Assembly: GCF_030463535.1 (NCBI RefSeq)
Contig: NC_132887.1
Location: forward strand, 19,015,358 to 19,079,357
Source of the DNA: Salminus brasiliensis
Lineage: Eukaryota; Chordata; Actinopteri; Characiformes; Bryconidae
Reading direction: 5' to 3'
DNA: 64,000 bases
Shown here one piece after another: positions 11,900 through 22,490 of the stretch. A program made the position numbers and the translations under genes. Numbering within the stretch: the first letter of the stretch is position 1; each line of letters begins with the position of its first letter. The notes below the pieces were generated by a model. That model did not search any database, had not been told where the DNA came from, and saw nothing but the letters and a program-made list of their open reading frames with translations.

Positions 11900-12185
11900 T
11901 TATAGGTATACAGTGGTATGAAAACTGATGGTTCTCACACCATGTTCAAAAAAATATAAAACCAAACAGAGAATCCCACCAACTTCTTAACATCTTCAGA
12001 GTTTTAAAAACCAAACAATCAATTGATTAATGGAGAAAATAATCAACAGATCAATCCATGAAAATAATCATTAGCTGGAAAACAAATGTTTAAAAAGAGC
12101 TTCACCTCACATGCAACTTTCTTACTTTTTTATGTGAGACATTTACATATACTTCCATTAATAAATTGTTTCAAACTTTAGCTAT
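11900..12185 (+). mobile_element. hAT-like non-autonomous element, copy 1
   Basis: Contains 'gattaatggagaaaataatc', 'aacagatcaatccatg', 'cattagctgg' and 'cacctcacatgcaacttt'. The same blocks appear in the same order at 45715-45860. This block order is familiar from abundant teleost hAT-derived repeats. No transposase is left. Confidence 0.55.
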
Positions 12186-12249
12186 GGTGAAGTTTTTTGT
12201 TCAGCCTAAAATTCTGTTTTCATTTCATATCATTTCATTTAGGGGTCAA

Positions 12250-12320
12250 TGTATAATTACAATAATAATTATAATAATAATAATTATTATAATAATAATA
12301 ATAAGAAGAAGAACAACAAC
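12250..12320. repeat. AAT/ATT microsatellite
   Basis: Imperfect run of AAT and ATT units followed by AAG and AAC units. A second small AAT run lies at 12508-12525. Confidence 0.9.
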
Positions 12321-12689
12321 AAGAGGGAGAAGTGTAAAATACAGTAAAATGTAATACTGTAAATTTGCTGAGACAGTTATCATACAGTGAAAATCTCATA
12401 TCAAAGCAATCCTAGTCCAGCAGAATGTCAAATGTGCAACAGAAGAAATCAGGAGAACAATCTGGAGATATAGATATTTTTTGGCTCTAAGACAAAATAT
12501 CATTTTAATAATAATAATAATAATTTTAATAAGTGTGTTTGTGTGCCTTATTATGTGTGCAGAGGTTTGATTGTATGGTCTGTGTTGTTTTTGTGTATGT
12601 GTGTGTATAGTACTGTACAGGTGTGGATATTGCATCGTTGTGTATGTTAGGTTACATTCCATGAGGCTGATAACATGATGGGTGTTAAC

Positions 12690-12855
12690 TTGAATTTTAA
12701 CGTGTGTTCTTTGCCTGGGTGTGTGTGTGTACTCACTGCCCCTAACACATGTGTGTGTGTGAGTGTGTGTTCACTACCAGATGGGTTAAATGCGGAGGAC
12801 ACATTTCGCTGTACAGTGTACACTGTACAGTGACAAATACGTGCACCTTTACCTT
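12690..12855 (+). mobile_element. SINE 3' tail (family A type)
   Basis: Contains a TGTG-rich linker, 'actcactgcccctaacac', 'gggttaaatgcggaggacac' and 'gacaaatacgtgcacctt', the 3' part of a common teleost SINE. Inside it is a perfect 20-bp palindrome TGTACAGTGTACACTGTACA, which looks like a local duplication of the CTGTACAGTG motif. The head is missing. Confidence 0.6.
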
Positions 12856-12975
12856 TTTTTTTTTAAGGATGGGCCAGTGACAGCAAATGACAATTAGCTT
12901 TTTGAGCTGACTCAAACTGGGTCCTTTAGTTTTGCTCTTGTGTATTAATTAGTAAAATAGAATGATTCAAATAAT

Positions 12976-13262
12976 AATTTACTGTGCTATATTAAACATA
13001 CTTGACATGACGTGTTATTTTGGCCAGTCTTATCCACCATTGCAGGACCAATTGAATACTATGGGCCTTCTAATTCAGGGGTCATCAGTTCTACCAGGGC
13101 TGGAATTTATGACCCCGTCCTGAAGTGAGACCTAATGAGGCTGAAACAACTGACCTGGAACTTCTAATGTTAAAGAGGATGGTCTCAGTGCACAAAGAAA
13201 ATGAGTGATTTAGTAGAAGCTCATTTCTATATTACAGCATTGAGGTATCAGGATCACAAAAG
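12976..13262 (+). repeat. Direct repeat copy 1 (about 285 bp)
   Basis: Near-identical to 15187-15467 in the same orientation. The copies start at 'aatttactgtgctatattaa' and end at 'ttgaggtatcaggatcacaa', with a handful of substitutions and small indels between them. No third copy is in the window and there are no inverted ends, SINE head or frame. See the findings for the interpretation. Confidence 0.9.
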
Positions 13263-14321
13263 GCATCACAAATTACATGAACAATTAACAAACAATATCT
13301 GGTTCAATGCTGGTAGACCTCCATCCTCACTGTAGATCTCTTCTCTTCTTTTCTCAGGTCCTTCTTTCTTTGCCATTTACTGAGTCAGCCCACAGCTCCA
13401 GTAAATAACACTAATCATGAGCTCGGCAGCCAGCTTCATGTAGAGTCGGCCTTAATTTAAAGCTTTTACAAGTCCTATTAACAGCCATTAGGCAGGGTAG
13501 GGGCTGTTACATGAGAGTCTTTATTTAAACTGTCTTCAACAGGAAAACATGGGGGGAAAAAACGAGTTTGGAGTGTGTTGCCCCCCCCCCCCCAACCCCC
13601 CCTTAATATTGCATTCAGAAAGAAACATTATTACTGGCAGGCCTGGTGGAAAAGGCAATCACGCAGCTTTCTAACAAGCCAACATTTTCCCTCGTTTAAC
13701 CTACTTGTTCATCAGTAACTTGTTCATACGAAACAAAAGGCAGCTCTATGTGGAGCAGTTGGAGTTTCTGTACAAGCTGTGCTGTTCAGTTTGATGACCT
13801 TATTGTTGAAGAAACAATAGGCGGCAGAAGAACATTATACGTTAAGAAGGAAACAGCTCAGAGAACTGTTTACTGAAAAAGCCTCTAATTCAGGTGGACT
13901 GACTTTTTGTTGACACAGACAAAATATTCAGTCAGACTTTGCCAAAGAGACACAACAGAACATACAGTAGGCACGAGAGAATGAGGAAATTGGGGCAAAA
14001 CAGTATTGTGTCTCATCAAACAGAAAGGCCTTCTCACATGTTCACTCCCAGACTGAGGTACGGTCTATGAACAGACTGAGTCATCAACCACACACTCGGT
14101 CACCTCCAAACTAATCTTACCACACACATACTGTAGTAAAGAAAATGTGATTCCATTTGGTTTGTAAGACTAATGGAAACTGTCAGCTTTGGTAAATCAT
14201 ATGAATTATTTATCACATTGAAATTAAAGGCAAACCTGTATAAAAATGCTTAGAATAATAAATAAGTAAATAGATGTCTTTGTTATAGTAATAGATAGAA
14301 CAGTTAGTAACAATAGAAAGC
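13263..14321. other. Intergenic; possible conserved block at 13370-13500
   Basis: 13370-13500 is unique, with 'aataacactaatcatgagctcgg' type sequence and TAAT cores followed by a block rich in AGCCATTAGGCAG motifs. It could be an enhancer (inference). A C-rich run of about 15 Cs lies near 13580. No gene. Confidence 0.35.
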
Positions 14322-14960
14322 GTACAGTGGCATACAAATGTTTGGGCAGCCTTGTTAAACATTTCTGCTTACTGTGAATAGTCAAATGAGATGAAGATGA
14401 GCAGATCTCCAAATGCCATAAAGATGAAATATTCCTTTTTGTTGAAACAGGATTTTTTGTCGGTTTGTACAATTGTAGAGTGGAATAAGGAAAGTACCAT
14501 AAGGAGCACCATGCAAAAGTATGGGCACCCTAATAAATAGTATAAATAAATGTTTTTATGTTTTTTATAAAATGCAATTACTGGTGTCTTTGCTGATTTT
14601 GACCAAAGAGTTCTGTTTTGACTTTAGTCCACAGCAATTGTTTCCAAGCTTCACATATTAATTTTTGTGTCAAGGTCACAGTAAAGTTTTCCTTCTTATG
14701 ACTCTTTCAGGTAGATTACACTTGTTCAAGCAACACTGCACAGTGGAACGGTGCACCTCTACTTTTGACTCGGCTGAAAATTCATGCTGGTACTTGGCAG
14801 TCATATGACGGTTTTGACTTGACTGTCTTACCGACATACAAGCAGTTATCACCAAGAGAAATCTAACTTTGACTTCCACAGTTCCCCTGAACTGCCAACT
14901 CCTATTAACAGTCCACACTGCAGAAATCACAAGCTGAAAAAACTTCCCTTTTTCTTATAG
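14322..14960 (-). mobile_element. Decayed Tc1-like transposon
   Basis: The left part (14322-14540) has two inverted-end-like motifs, 'acaaatgtttgggcagcc' and 'gcaaaagtatgggcaccc', typical of Tc1-like elements. The same left-end sequence recurs at 42996-43210. The right part carries a transposase scrap on the minus strand (14676-14930). Internal sequence between the scrap and the left end is missing, so this is an internally deleted, dead copy. Confidence 0.55.
14676..14930 (-). pseudogene. Tc1-like transposase fragment (HTH region)
   Basis: 84-codon open frame. Its C-terminal half contains VHRSTVQ followed by RVIRRKTLL, matching the helix-turn-helix region of fish Tc1-like transposases (typically 'VHRSTVQRRLN...GRVARRKPLL'). 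The DDE catalytic domain is absent. Upstream residues match only loosely. Remnant only, not functional. Confidence 0.5.
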
Positions 14961-15186
14961 CCTTCCCTTGGCTGCAGATATTTTAGACAGTTGTTTAGAG
15001 GAAACTTTTTAAGAATAAACTCCTGGAGGTTGACATACAAGGACTGACTAACGGCTTATAGACTGGTCTTATTTTTGAAGTTAAATTAGTTAAAACAAAA
15101 AAAGTTTTGGCTGCTATCCAGGTGGAAAGCGGCAACTATACTTTTTAGTTATTATTTTTTAATTAATTTTCAATTCTGTAAATTGT

Positions 15187-15467
15187 AATTTACTGTGCTA
15201 TATTAAACATATTTTATATGTTATTTTGGCCAATCTTATCCACTATTGCAAGGCCACTTAAATACTATGGGCCTTCTAATTCAGGGGTCATCAGTTCTAC
15301 CAGGACTGGAATTTATGACCCCGTCCTGAAGTGAGACCTAATGAGGCCGAAACAACTGACCTGGAACTTCTAATGTTAAAGAGGATGGTCTCAGCACACA
15401 AAGAAAATGAGTGATTTAGTAGAAGCTCATTTCTATATTACAGCATTGAGGTATCAGATCACAAAAG
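15187..15467 (+). repeat. Direct repeat copy 2 (about 280 bp)
   Basis: Second copy of the segment at 12976-13262. The shared core includes 'gggccttctaattcagggg', 'gaccccgtcctgaagtgaga' and 'gacctggaacttctaatgtt'. It ends at 'caaaagttt', after which unrelated AT-rich sequence follows. Confidence 0.9.
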
Positions 15468-15524
15468 TTTAATATTTTATTATTATATTTATTTGTAATT
15501 ATTATTTAATGCTTTTTTGTGTGT

Positions 15525-15632
15525 GTTTCTTTGGGCTTTCATTTTAAATGTTTCTGGTTATGCAAAGCACTTTGGATAGCCACTGTTTATGAAAGGAGCT
15601 ATACAAATAAACTTGTCTTGACTTGCCTTGCT
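15525..15632 (+). mobile_element. LINE-type 3' tail
   Basis: Ends with 'gcaaagcactttggatagcc', 'ggagctatacaaataaactt' and a (TTGCC/TTGACT)-type tail, the standard 3' end of a teleost non-LTR retrotransposon. Strongly 5'-truncated. Confidence 0.6.
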
Positions 15633-16082
15633 ATTAGAATTGGCTCAAATATTGTGTAATTGTGTTTTATTGAAGAATTAAACCTGTTTATGTGTCGGGA
15701 AGGTTTTTGAACACTACTATCCTAGGATGTTAGCAGTTACACATTCACCCTACTGAAATGACACTCTGAACTACTAAACAAGACAACTCGCTCTTATCAG
15801 CAATAGAGCCTCCATTACTGCCACTCATATTACACACCTGCTCCAGACACCCATAAATGCTCCCATACACTCACCAGTCATTCCAGCCACCACAAAACGT
15901 TCCAGCTGCAGCCATGGACCTTGACCTGCAAGGGCTAACAGAGAGCAGGGCTAAAGTCCTTCAAATAACAGATTAGCAAAGTACACTAAACCTCCTAAAC
16001 TCCTGCTTTGCCACTGACCTATATTCACCCGCAGAAATACAGATGGGGTTATAGGAAATGTGGACTTGTTTGTATGTGTATA
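15633..16082. other. Intergenic, nothing recognised
   Basis: No gene. Sequence from 16083 ('gtcaaaagtttagggtcact') looks like one inverted end of a Tc1-like MITE. Confidence 0.45.
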
Positions 16083-16199
16083 GATACTGTCAAAAGTTTA
16101 GGGTCACTTTGCATTCTTTTGAAATGTGATGTTTGGTTTTGTCCATTAAGACTGACAATTCAGGCCATCACCTTAATCAACAGCTGATCATCATCATCA

Positions 16200-16545
16200 G
16201 CTACAGGCCATATATATTACTGACAAACTATTATCACACCTATCCTACAGTTACTGCATTACTGCACCATTATTAATGTCATGTTTACACTGCTGTGGTT
16301 GCACAATATTTAATCTGTATAGTGTTGCATACTGCTATTCTGTGAATAACACTGTAAAGCACACTGTATAGAAATGTCCTGGTAAAGTCTCTATATATCT
16401 AGACTCTATATATTGTGTAGTGTCTGTAAATTATATGTAGAGTAGCTGTATATTGCTAATACTAGAGGGACACTAACAGCCGGAACAAGTTCCTTGTGTG
16501 TGTGAAGATACTTGGCCAATAAATCTGATTGTGATTGTGATTCAT
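16200..16545 (+). mobile_element. LINE-type 3' UTR and tail
   Basis: Finishes with 'gaacaagttccttgtgtgtg', 'ggccaataaatctgattgtg' and a (TGATTG)-type tail, which is the common 3' end of a fish LINE. Upstream sequence resembles its AT-rich 3' UTR. 5'-truncated, no coding part. Confidence 0.5.
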
Positions 16546-17422
16546 GATATCTGACATATTAAAAGTCTTATGCAAAGCTCAGTCTGCAGGATATAATCTT
16601 TTACAATGTTCACTGTGTCAGATTAGGTAATTATTGTGCTGTAGTTTTGTACTCTGTCTTGATCGGGAGATAAACAACATTTGTAGGTATTCTTGGAGGA
16701 GGATCAATTAGCTGTCAATCTTGACTACAGAAGCACTGTCTGTGATGCTGGCAGTTATGTGTTCAAAATAGAAAAGATGACTGTGGACTCCTGGGTGTCC
16801 CGAAGAGGACTACATGGGCTGTCTATCCTTCGAAGACAACTTGAGGTAACGTCAATAATATTATGGAATTGTAGCCTCCAGGTTCACTGTGTGTAAACAG
16901 AAGGTCCTGTGGAGGGAAAATGATTGAAAAACTTTTTAGCTTTTTGAACTCAGGCATGGTACTCCCTCGATGAAAGGTCAAAAAGTCAGAAGATTGTTTC
17001 CACAGCTCAGTGAACCTTTCCTCAGTTTCGTTGTTCCATCTGAGAGCTGCAGCAACAACATCCGTCTTTCTCTTTCCCATGTTTACATATGTGCTCCAGA
17101 GAGCACTCTGTCCTGTGATTGGACAAAGTCAAGGAACATTTTGCAGGACGTGACAAACTAGGTGTAAAAAGATGTTGTATTTCTATTTTTAGGCTGATTA
17201 TTATTATATTGTTTTATTGTATATTGATTTTTGTATTTTAGTTTTTTTTCTCTATATTTTGTTTTGGATTTTGTTTTGCTATTTTATTTAATTATATTTA
17301 TATTCATGTTTGTGTGTTTTATAATTTTGTTTTAAACAGAAAGGAGAGGGGTAGATGTGCCTTGCGGGAGAGGCCATGGAAAAACAAACAGCTGTACTAT
17401 GTAATTGTACATTGCTGATATT
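16546..17422. other. Intergenic, nothing recognised
   Basis: T-rich from 17170 to 17340. The frame at 16693-16896 has no motif. No gene supported. Confidence 0.45.
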
Positions 17423-17675
17423 GGTGATTTTTGCAAAAGTAATAAACAGAATATTCAAGAAATCACTGTTCTCTGATTAAGGCCATTCATCACTCACGAC
17501 ACTTGTATTTGGTCCCGACGCTGGAGATTTGTCAGCTGTGACAAAATCGGGCTGAATCAGAGCCGACAAATCTCTAGCGTCAGGACTGAATATGAGTGTC
17601 GTGAGTGATGAATGGGCTTAATCAAAGAACAGTGATTTCTTGAATATTCTGTTTATTACTTTTGCAAAAATCCCC
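17423..17675. mobile_element. Foldback (palindromic) element, 253 bp
   Basis: Two arms of about 115 bp are reverse complements with few mismatches. The outer ends are GATTTTTGCAAAAGTAATAA (17426 on) and its complement ending at 17672. Further in, CATTCATCACTCACGACACT pairs with AGTGTCGTGAGTGATGAATG, and GGAGATTTGTC with GACAAATCTCTAGC-type sequence. The loop is short (around 'gctgtgacaaaatcggg'). This is a MITE-like foldback with no coding content. The strand would fold into a long hairpin if transcribed. Confidence 0.85.
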
Positions 17676-18185
17676 AAACCTTTCTTCTAACTTCTCTGGG
17701 AACTTCAGCTACAGGGATTTGCTCAGTTCCACCAACAGCTCACCTTAAGGCTGAGGAAAAACTATTGTATCCCAATACACTGCTTTTGTTCTTTCCAATA
17801 TTTTGACACAGAAAAAGTAGTGCCAGATAAAAAAACAAACTTAACCACTATCCCACTAAACCACTATAATGCTTTTTCATCAAATATTTGTTGTCACACA
17901 CGTTTCCGTGATGTACTCAGGAAAGCATACAGTTTATAACAATAACATATCATCATCTTGGCCAGACCTATGGTCAAGTGGCCAGTTTAGCCCAGTATAA
18001 TATACTGCCGCTGTCGCACAAAATTCTTGTCCCTCTAGTTTTGATATTTTCCCTTTTCACTTCCCTTTTTGGCATAATTCAAATCTGTCAGTTGTTCTTC
18101 ACACTGTGTCAACGCAGTTGTACAGTCGTGCTCTGAGTGGCTCTACTGCTCTGCCACTATGGCCCGGGAATCATAAATTCGAACT
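17676..18185. other. Intergenic, nothing recognised
   Basis: No gene or repeat that I can name. Confidence 0.4.
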
Positions 18186-18475
18186 ATGAGCCATGCCGTT
18201 TTGCTATCAGTGGCCTGAGTCTGAGAGAGCACAATTAGCCATGCTCTCTCCGTTTGTTGGCTGTTGTGGCGGAGCTGGGGATCTGACACTTTTCTCTGAG
18301 TGTGTCGGCTGCCCAGCAACGCGGAATCGGTGGCAGTTGGAAAAGAGGTGGCAGCTGGCACCACATGTATCAGAGGTGTATCCTGTATCGCATGTATCTC
18401 TTGTTGGCAGCATTGCTAGTGCTAGGGGGAGCTACAAACGGGTGGGTTAAATAGGGTGGAAATGTGACAAACCAA
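18186..18475 (+). mobile_element. SINE family C, copy 2
   Basis: Shares 'gagagagcacaattagcc', 'tgctctctccg', 'gtgtcggctgcccagcaacg', 'gttggaaaagaggtggc' and 'ttggcagcattgctagtg' with copies at 2970, 20510 and 52645. It ends at 'acgggtgggttaaat'. A GATAA pentamer run follows directly. Confidence 0.7.
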
Positions 18476-18479
18476 TTAA

Positions 18480-18835
18480 AAATAAGATAAGATAAGATAA
18501 GATAAGATAATTCCCCACAGTGAGGAAATTCACAGTGCCACAGCAGCAAAGGGATAGCAAGACACTCAGATGCAAAATGTAGATAAATTACCAATACATA
18601 AACAATATAAATAATAGAAGTAAAAAAAGATTAAGTGATGTTACGTAGTTTTGGAACACACACACACACATATATATATATATATTGGGTACATATATTT
18701 TTTCTACTTTTACTTCTGTCAGGCGTCCTTTTATTTGGTTTTCTGGTTTAGTGTGAGCTTACTGTTGTGTGAGACAAAGACAACGAGAGAGAGAGAGAGA
18801 GAGAAAGAGAGACAGAGAGAGAGACACTCCACTTT
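18480..18835. repeat. Simple repeats: (GATAA)n, (TA)n, (GA)n
   Basis: Five GATAA units at 18484-18511, CA then TA at 18657-18686, and an interrupted GA run at 18784-18832. The open frame across 18651-18902 is an artefact of these repeats. Confidence 0.9.
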
Positions 18836-19861
18836 ACAGGCAGATCTTATCTGTCTTCTTTGTGTTTGGGATTACATCAGTGTGTATTTGTATTTATCCT
18901 GAGTCATACAGTTACACGCACTGGTCAGTGCTCTGGCTTTCATAACGCCACTCAATCATTTCCTCCTATTCACTTCCAAAAGTGTAATCTGTGCTTGCCA
19001 TCATAACAGGTCCCTTTCTAAAGCAGAACCTCAAATGTGAGCTCTAAAAAGCTAATGTTTGGAACCCTAAACAGGATGAAAGGGAGGTCCTGATCCCTTT
19101 TAATGAGGAGAAAAGGAATATAGTATGTCCCACACAAGCTCCCTTTATCCAGACAGGAGATACTAGATAGCGCAGATACAGTGTCCAATGTGATAGGGAT
19201 CTGGCCACACACACGCACACACACATACACACACGCGATAACTGGTTGTGGAACGCAGCAGGTTAAGAGGAGTCCAGATGGGCCTGAGAGCAGAGGGCGA
19301 GGGGTGTAGGGCGAGGCATGTGGCTCAGGGTGGTCCGATACGTGACTGAGGAATGTACGGATCGCAGAGGGGACAGACGCACCAAATGTCAAGAAAACTG
19401 AGGAGCCCACATCAAACGCAATGACCAGGCTGGTCTGGTGTTTTGGGGTGACCTGATATAGTGTACAAGTGTGCATGTGTGTGTCTTAGTGTGTAAGCCA
19501 TACACCGCTCAAGCTGCTGCTGCTGCTGCCGCTGGACTGGATCACAGAGGCGGTCTCTCAGATCTGTTCCTCTCTCTCATGGGAGCGAACAGTGTCAGTG
19601 CCCACACATAGCGCAGAAGGTCAAGGGCAGTGCCAAGCTGCTTCTGTCTTGCTTAGAAGATGAAGCAGTGACACCATGACTTTTGACCCACATACTAGGA
19701 TTGAGTGTTTTAGCCATTCTCTGAATTTCTTAATGTCCTAAAGAGAAAGCCATTAACCCAACACACTGCCCCCCTCAGAATCACCTAACAAAATTTGTCA
19801 TTATATGGGAAATAATATGGGATATATTAGAAGGTAGATGAACAGTTTGTTGGATGCAAGA
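18836..19861. other. Intergenic, no gene recognised
   Basis: The 152-codon minus frame at 19018-19476 has no domain, runs across a CA patch (19206-19236) and lacks exon boundaries. A CTG-type run (GCTGCTGCTGCTGCTGCCGC) lies at 19511-19532. Confidence 0.5.
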
Positions 19862-20365
19862 TAAATTGGCATGTGTGAAGACCTGACTAGGACCAAATCC
19901 GGTCAGCTGTGGTGGGTACCTATCTATGCAGACTGGTCAGAGTTTCCATGCTAAGCCTTGTCCACCATTGAACGCATATATGCATATATGCAGGCATATA
20001 TGGGCATTGGAACTGGACCTTGGAGCAATGGAAGAAGTTTCTGGAGTCAAATTTTCACATACATCATCTGGGTACACATGCATTGTTCACCTAGGAAACT
20101 TATGGCACCAGGATGCACTTTGGGAAGAAAACAGGCCAGTGGAGGGGGTGATGCTGACATTTCACAAGGAAACCTTGGGTCTGGGCATTCGTTGTTGCAG
20201 ACCAGGTACACCCCTTCAGTGAAATGTTTTTCCCCAAAGTAAGTGGCCTCTTTCAGCAGAATAACACCCCTGCCAAACTGGACATAATTGTTTGGAAATG
20301 GTATCAGGATCATGACGAAGAGTCCAAGATGTCTGCCCTGACCATCAAATTCCCAACAACTCAAG
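19862..20365 (+). pseudogene. Tc1-like transposase remnant
   Basis: The DNA follows, block by block, the middle of a well-known teleost Tc1-like transposase: 'gaactggaccttggagcaat', 'catggcaccaggatgcact' (here 'tatggcaccaggatgcact'), 'gaaaccttgggtctgggc', 'gttgcagaccaggtacaccc', then a frame containing GLFQQNNTPAKLDIIV. That last part is the decayed form of the GLFQQDNAPCH-type motif around the second catalytic Asp, here changed to Asn. Several frameshifts; dead. A different deleted part of the same family lies at 39735-40115. Confidence 0.75.
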
Positions 20366-20509
20366 CCGAACTTGGATCAGTGGTATCTGCTGGAATGTAT
20401 GTGGCAGTATCAGCTGCTTGTGTCGTTCTTTGGTTCTATGTCAAATGCTCAGTCAAAAACCCATTTGAAACCTACAAATTAAGGGTCTGCCATCCAAGTT
20501 GGCCCTATT

Positions 20510-20815
20510 GTTGAGAGATCACAGTGTTATATCTTTGGGAATGCCACAGGGAGAGAGCACAACTGACCCTGCTCTTTGTGGATGGGTAGAATAGGTGTAT
20601 CTGCTTTCCCTGTGTGTCTGTGTAATGCAAGTCAATATGGGTGTCTGCTAGCTGACTATACAGAATTAGCACCTTGCATTCTCCCACAAGCGTGTTGAGT
20701 AGTTCATAGACGTTGCATTAGCAGCAATTTGTGTCTTGGCTGAAGCAGGTGCTGGCTTTCACCATACCAGATTGTTAGCATTGTGTGATTGGAGTAGATC
20801 TTGCTTACTAATGGA
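20510..20815 (+). mobile_element. SINE family C, copy 3 (very diverged)
   Basis: Recognisable by 'gggagagagcacaactgacc', 'tgctctttg', 'cacaagcgtgttga' and 'gcattagcagcaattt' in family order. The most decayed of the four copies. Confidence 0.5.
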
Positions 20816-22149
20816 AACTGATAATGGACATTTGGGAAACAATTGAGCAATATCTAAAACTTACCATACGTTCTCTCACAAATAAATATACAACAAGAAC
20901 TGAACACTTCAACATAGACAAAACAAAGACTGACCTACACTTCACACTAAAACTGACCTATTTCTCTTACTCCTGTGTCCAATGTTGTCCCTAAAACTGG
21001 GTCAGTCACTGACTTAGCCTTGTCCAAATAGTTCAAGCCACACTCATTACCTTGCTTCTTTTTTGTTGACAAAGAAATCAGTATTCACTAAAAGGCCACC
21101 GTGCGAAGGAGGAGAATGAACACGATAGGGCAGATGACGGAGGGTCAGATTCATTGAATCTGTGATGATCCTGGCTTCGGCCCAAGTTGCCTAAAGTGCT
21201 ATAACTGGCTTGTCTGCTCGGCTTAGGCTCCTTTCAGTGCCACTGGGGCATAAGAGAAGTTGATTGACATGTCAGAAGTGCAAGACGACACAAACAGGTA
21301 ATGATAGGGTGTGCTATGTGTCAGTATGTGTGTGCGTGTGTTCATGCCCTCCGATAGATCACTAAGACAGGGCCTTGGGGAAGTCCGCTGTAAGGAGCAT
21401 CTCAGTTACATCACAGAGCTTTCTAACACTGCCCTCTGTCTGGTGACTGGCTTTCAACCAATCAAAATCCAACTCAAGGGAGATTGTTGGGCATAGTTGA
21501 GGCAGGTGTGGAGGCCTGTTTTTATTAACACAACCTGTGTCATACACAAGCTACATGTTTTGCTTCCATATACTAGTCTTATTTACACTCTTAAGGTTCC
21601 TAAATGGTGCCTGACTTGGACATGAGGTTCCAGACAGCTTCAAATGCAGATAGGACACTTATTGATCTTGTGTGTTTCTCACTTCTTTAAGTCAAAGATT
21701 CAGAACGTACTGTTTACTTCCCAGTACATACAGTCCATACATGGAAAACGCAAAAATCTAGCCTACAGTGATTTGGCCTCTGAAGTTCATTCCCACTGAA
21801 GTTAAATGGAGTGTTTCATTATATGCTGATTTTTCCAATACAGATATCAGTCTTAAAAGCTAAGCATTAATTATAAGGGATTATAATTAAGACACCTATA
21901 AGATTACATTAAAGATGACGTACAGCTGAAACAGTCACTTTCAAGAGCTGCAGCTGAGTTCTGATATGTTTTTCTCATTCAAACTTGTTTTGCCTCCAGC
22001 AAGAACTTATTAGGCTAGGCTAGATTTTCTAGATTGTAGTCATTCTGAGGTAGAATTAACTTAATTAGGAACCACTTACACACCTGTTTTCAAAGCAAAC
22101 AAAATAAACATAACTGTCACACAACGCTTTAGGCCTGGGATATCTATAT
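20816..22149. other. Intergenic, nothing recognised
   Basis: No exon-like segment. Short frames at 21311-21547 on both strands overlap each other and have no motif. Confidence 0.45.
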
Positions 22150-22490
22150 GGTAGCACTTTACTTGGATGGTCCATTATCGATGCCTCATTGATGCTCAAA
22201 TAAGATTCAAATAAATATCTTAAATGTATGTAATCTATATCTATTGAATGTAACTCTGCACCTAACCCTTACCTCACCCTTGAATCAACCCTAAAACCTA
22301 AGCCTAACCTTAACATAAACATTAAATCTAACCCTACTCCTAACTCTAAAAGGGTAGGGTTAGGTGTACAGTTACATTCAATAATTTACATTCAGCTGCA
22401 TTTAAGAGACACTTGATTGAATGTTAGTTGAATGTCAGATGAGAATCTATGCAGCATCTACAGTGGATCATCCAAGTAAAGTGTTATACT
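22150..22490. mobile_element. Palindromic MITE with telomere-like core
   Basis: Terminal inverted repeats GTAGCACTTTACTTGGATGG (left) and, complemented, AACACTTTACTTGGATGATC (right). The arms continue inward imperfectly. The centre is a set of degenerate CCTAACCCT units, then AGGGTAGGGTTAGG in the opposite sense. The end sequence resembles palindromic fish elements of the Angel type (recalled, not checked). Confidence 0.75.

Noticed and set aside
19018..19476. 152-codon minus-strand frame
   Set aside because: Runs through a CA patch and has no motif, paralogous copy or exon boundaries.
22250..22370. Interstitial telomere or chromosome fusion scar
   Set aside because: The units are degenerate and lie within the inverted ends of a MITE, which explains them better.
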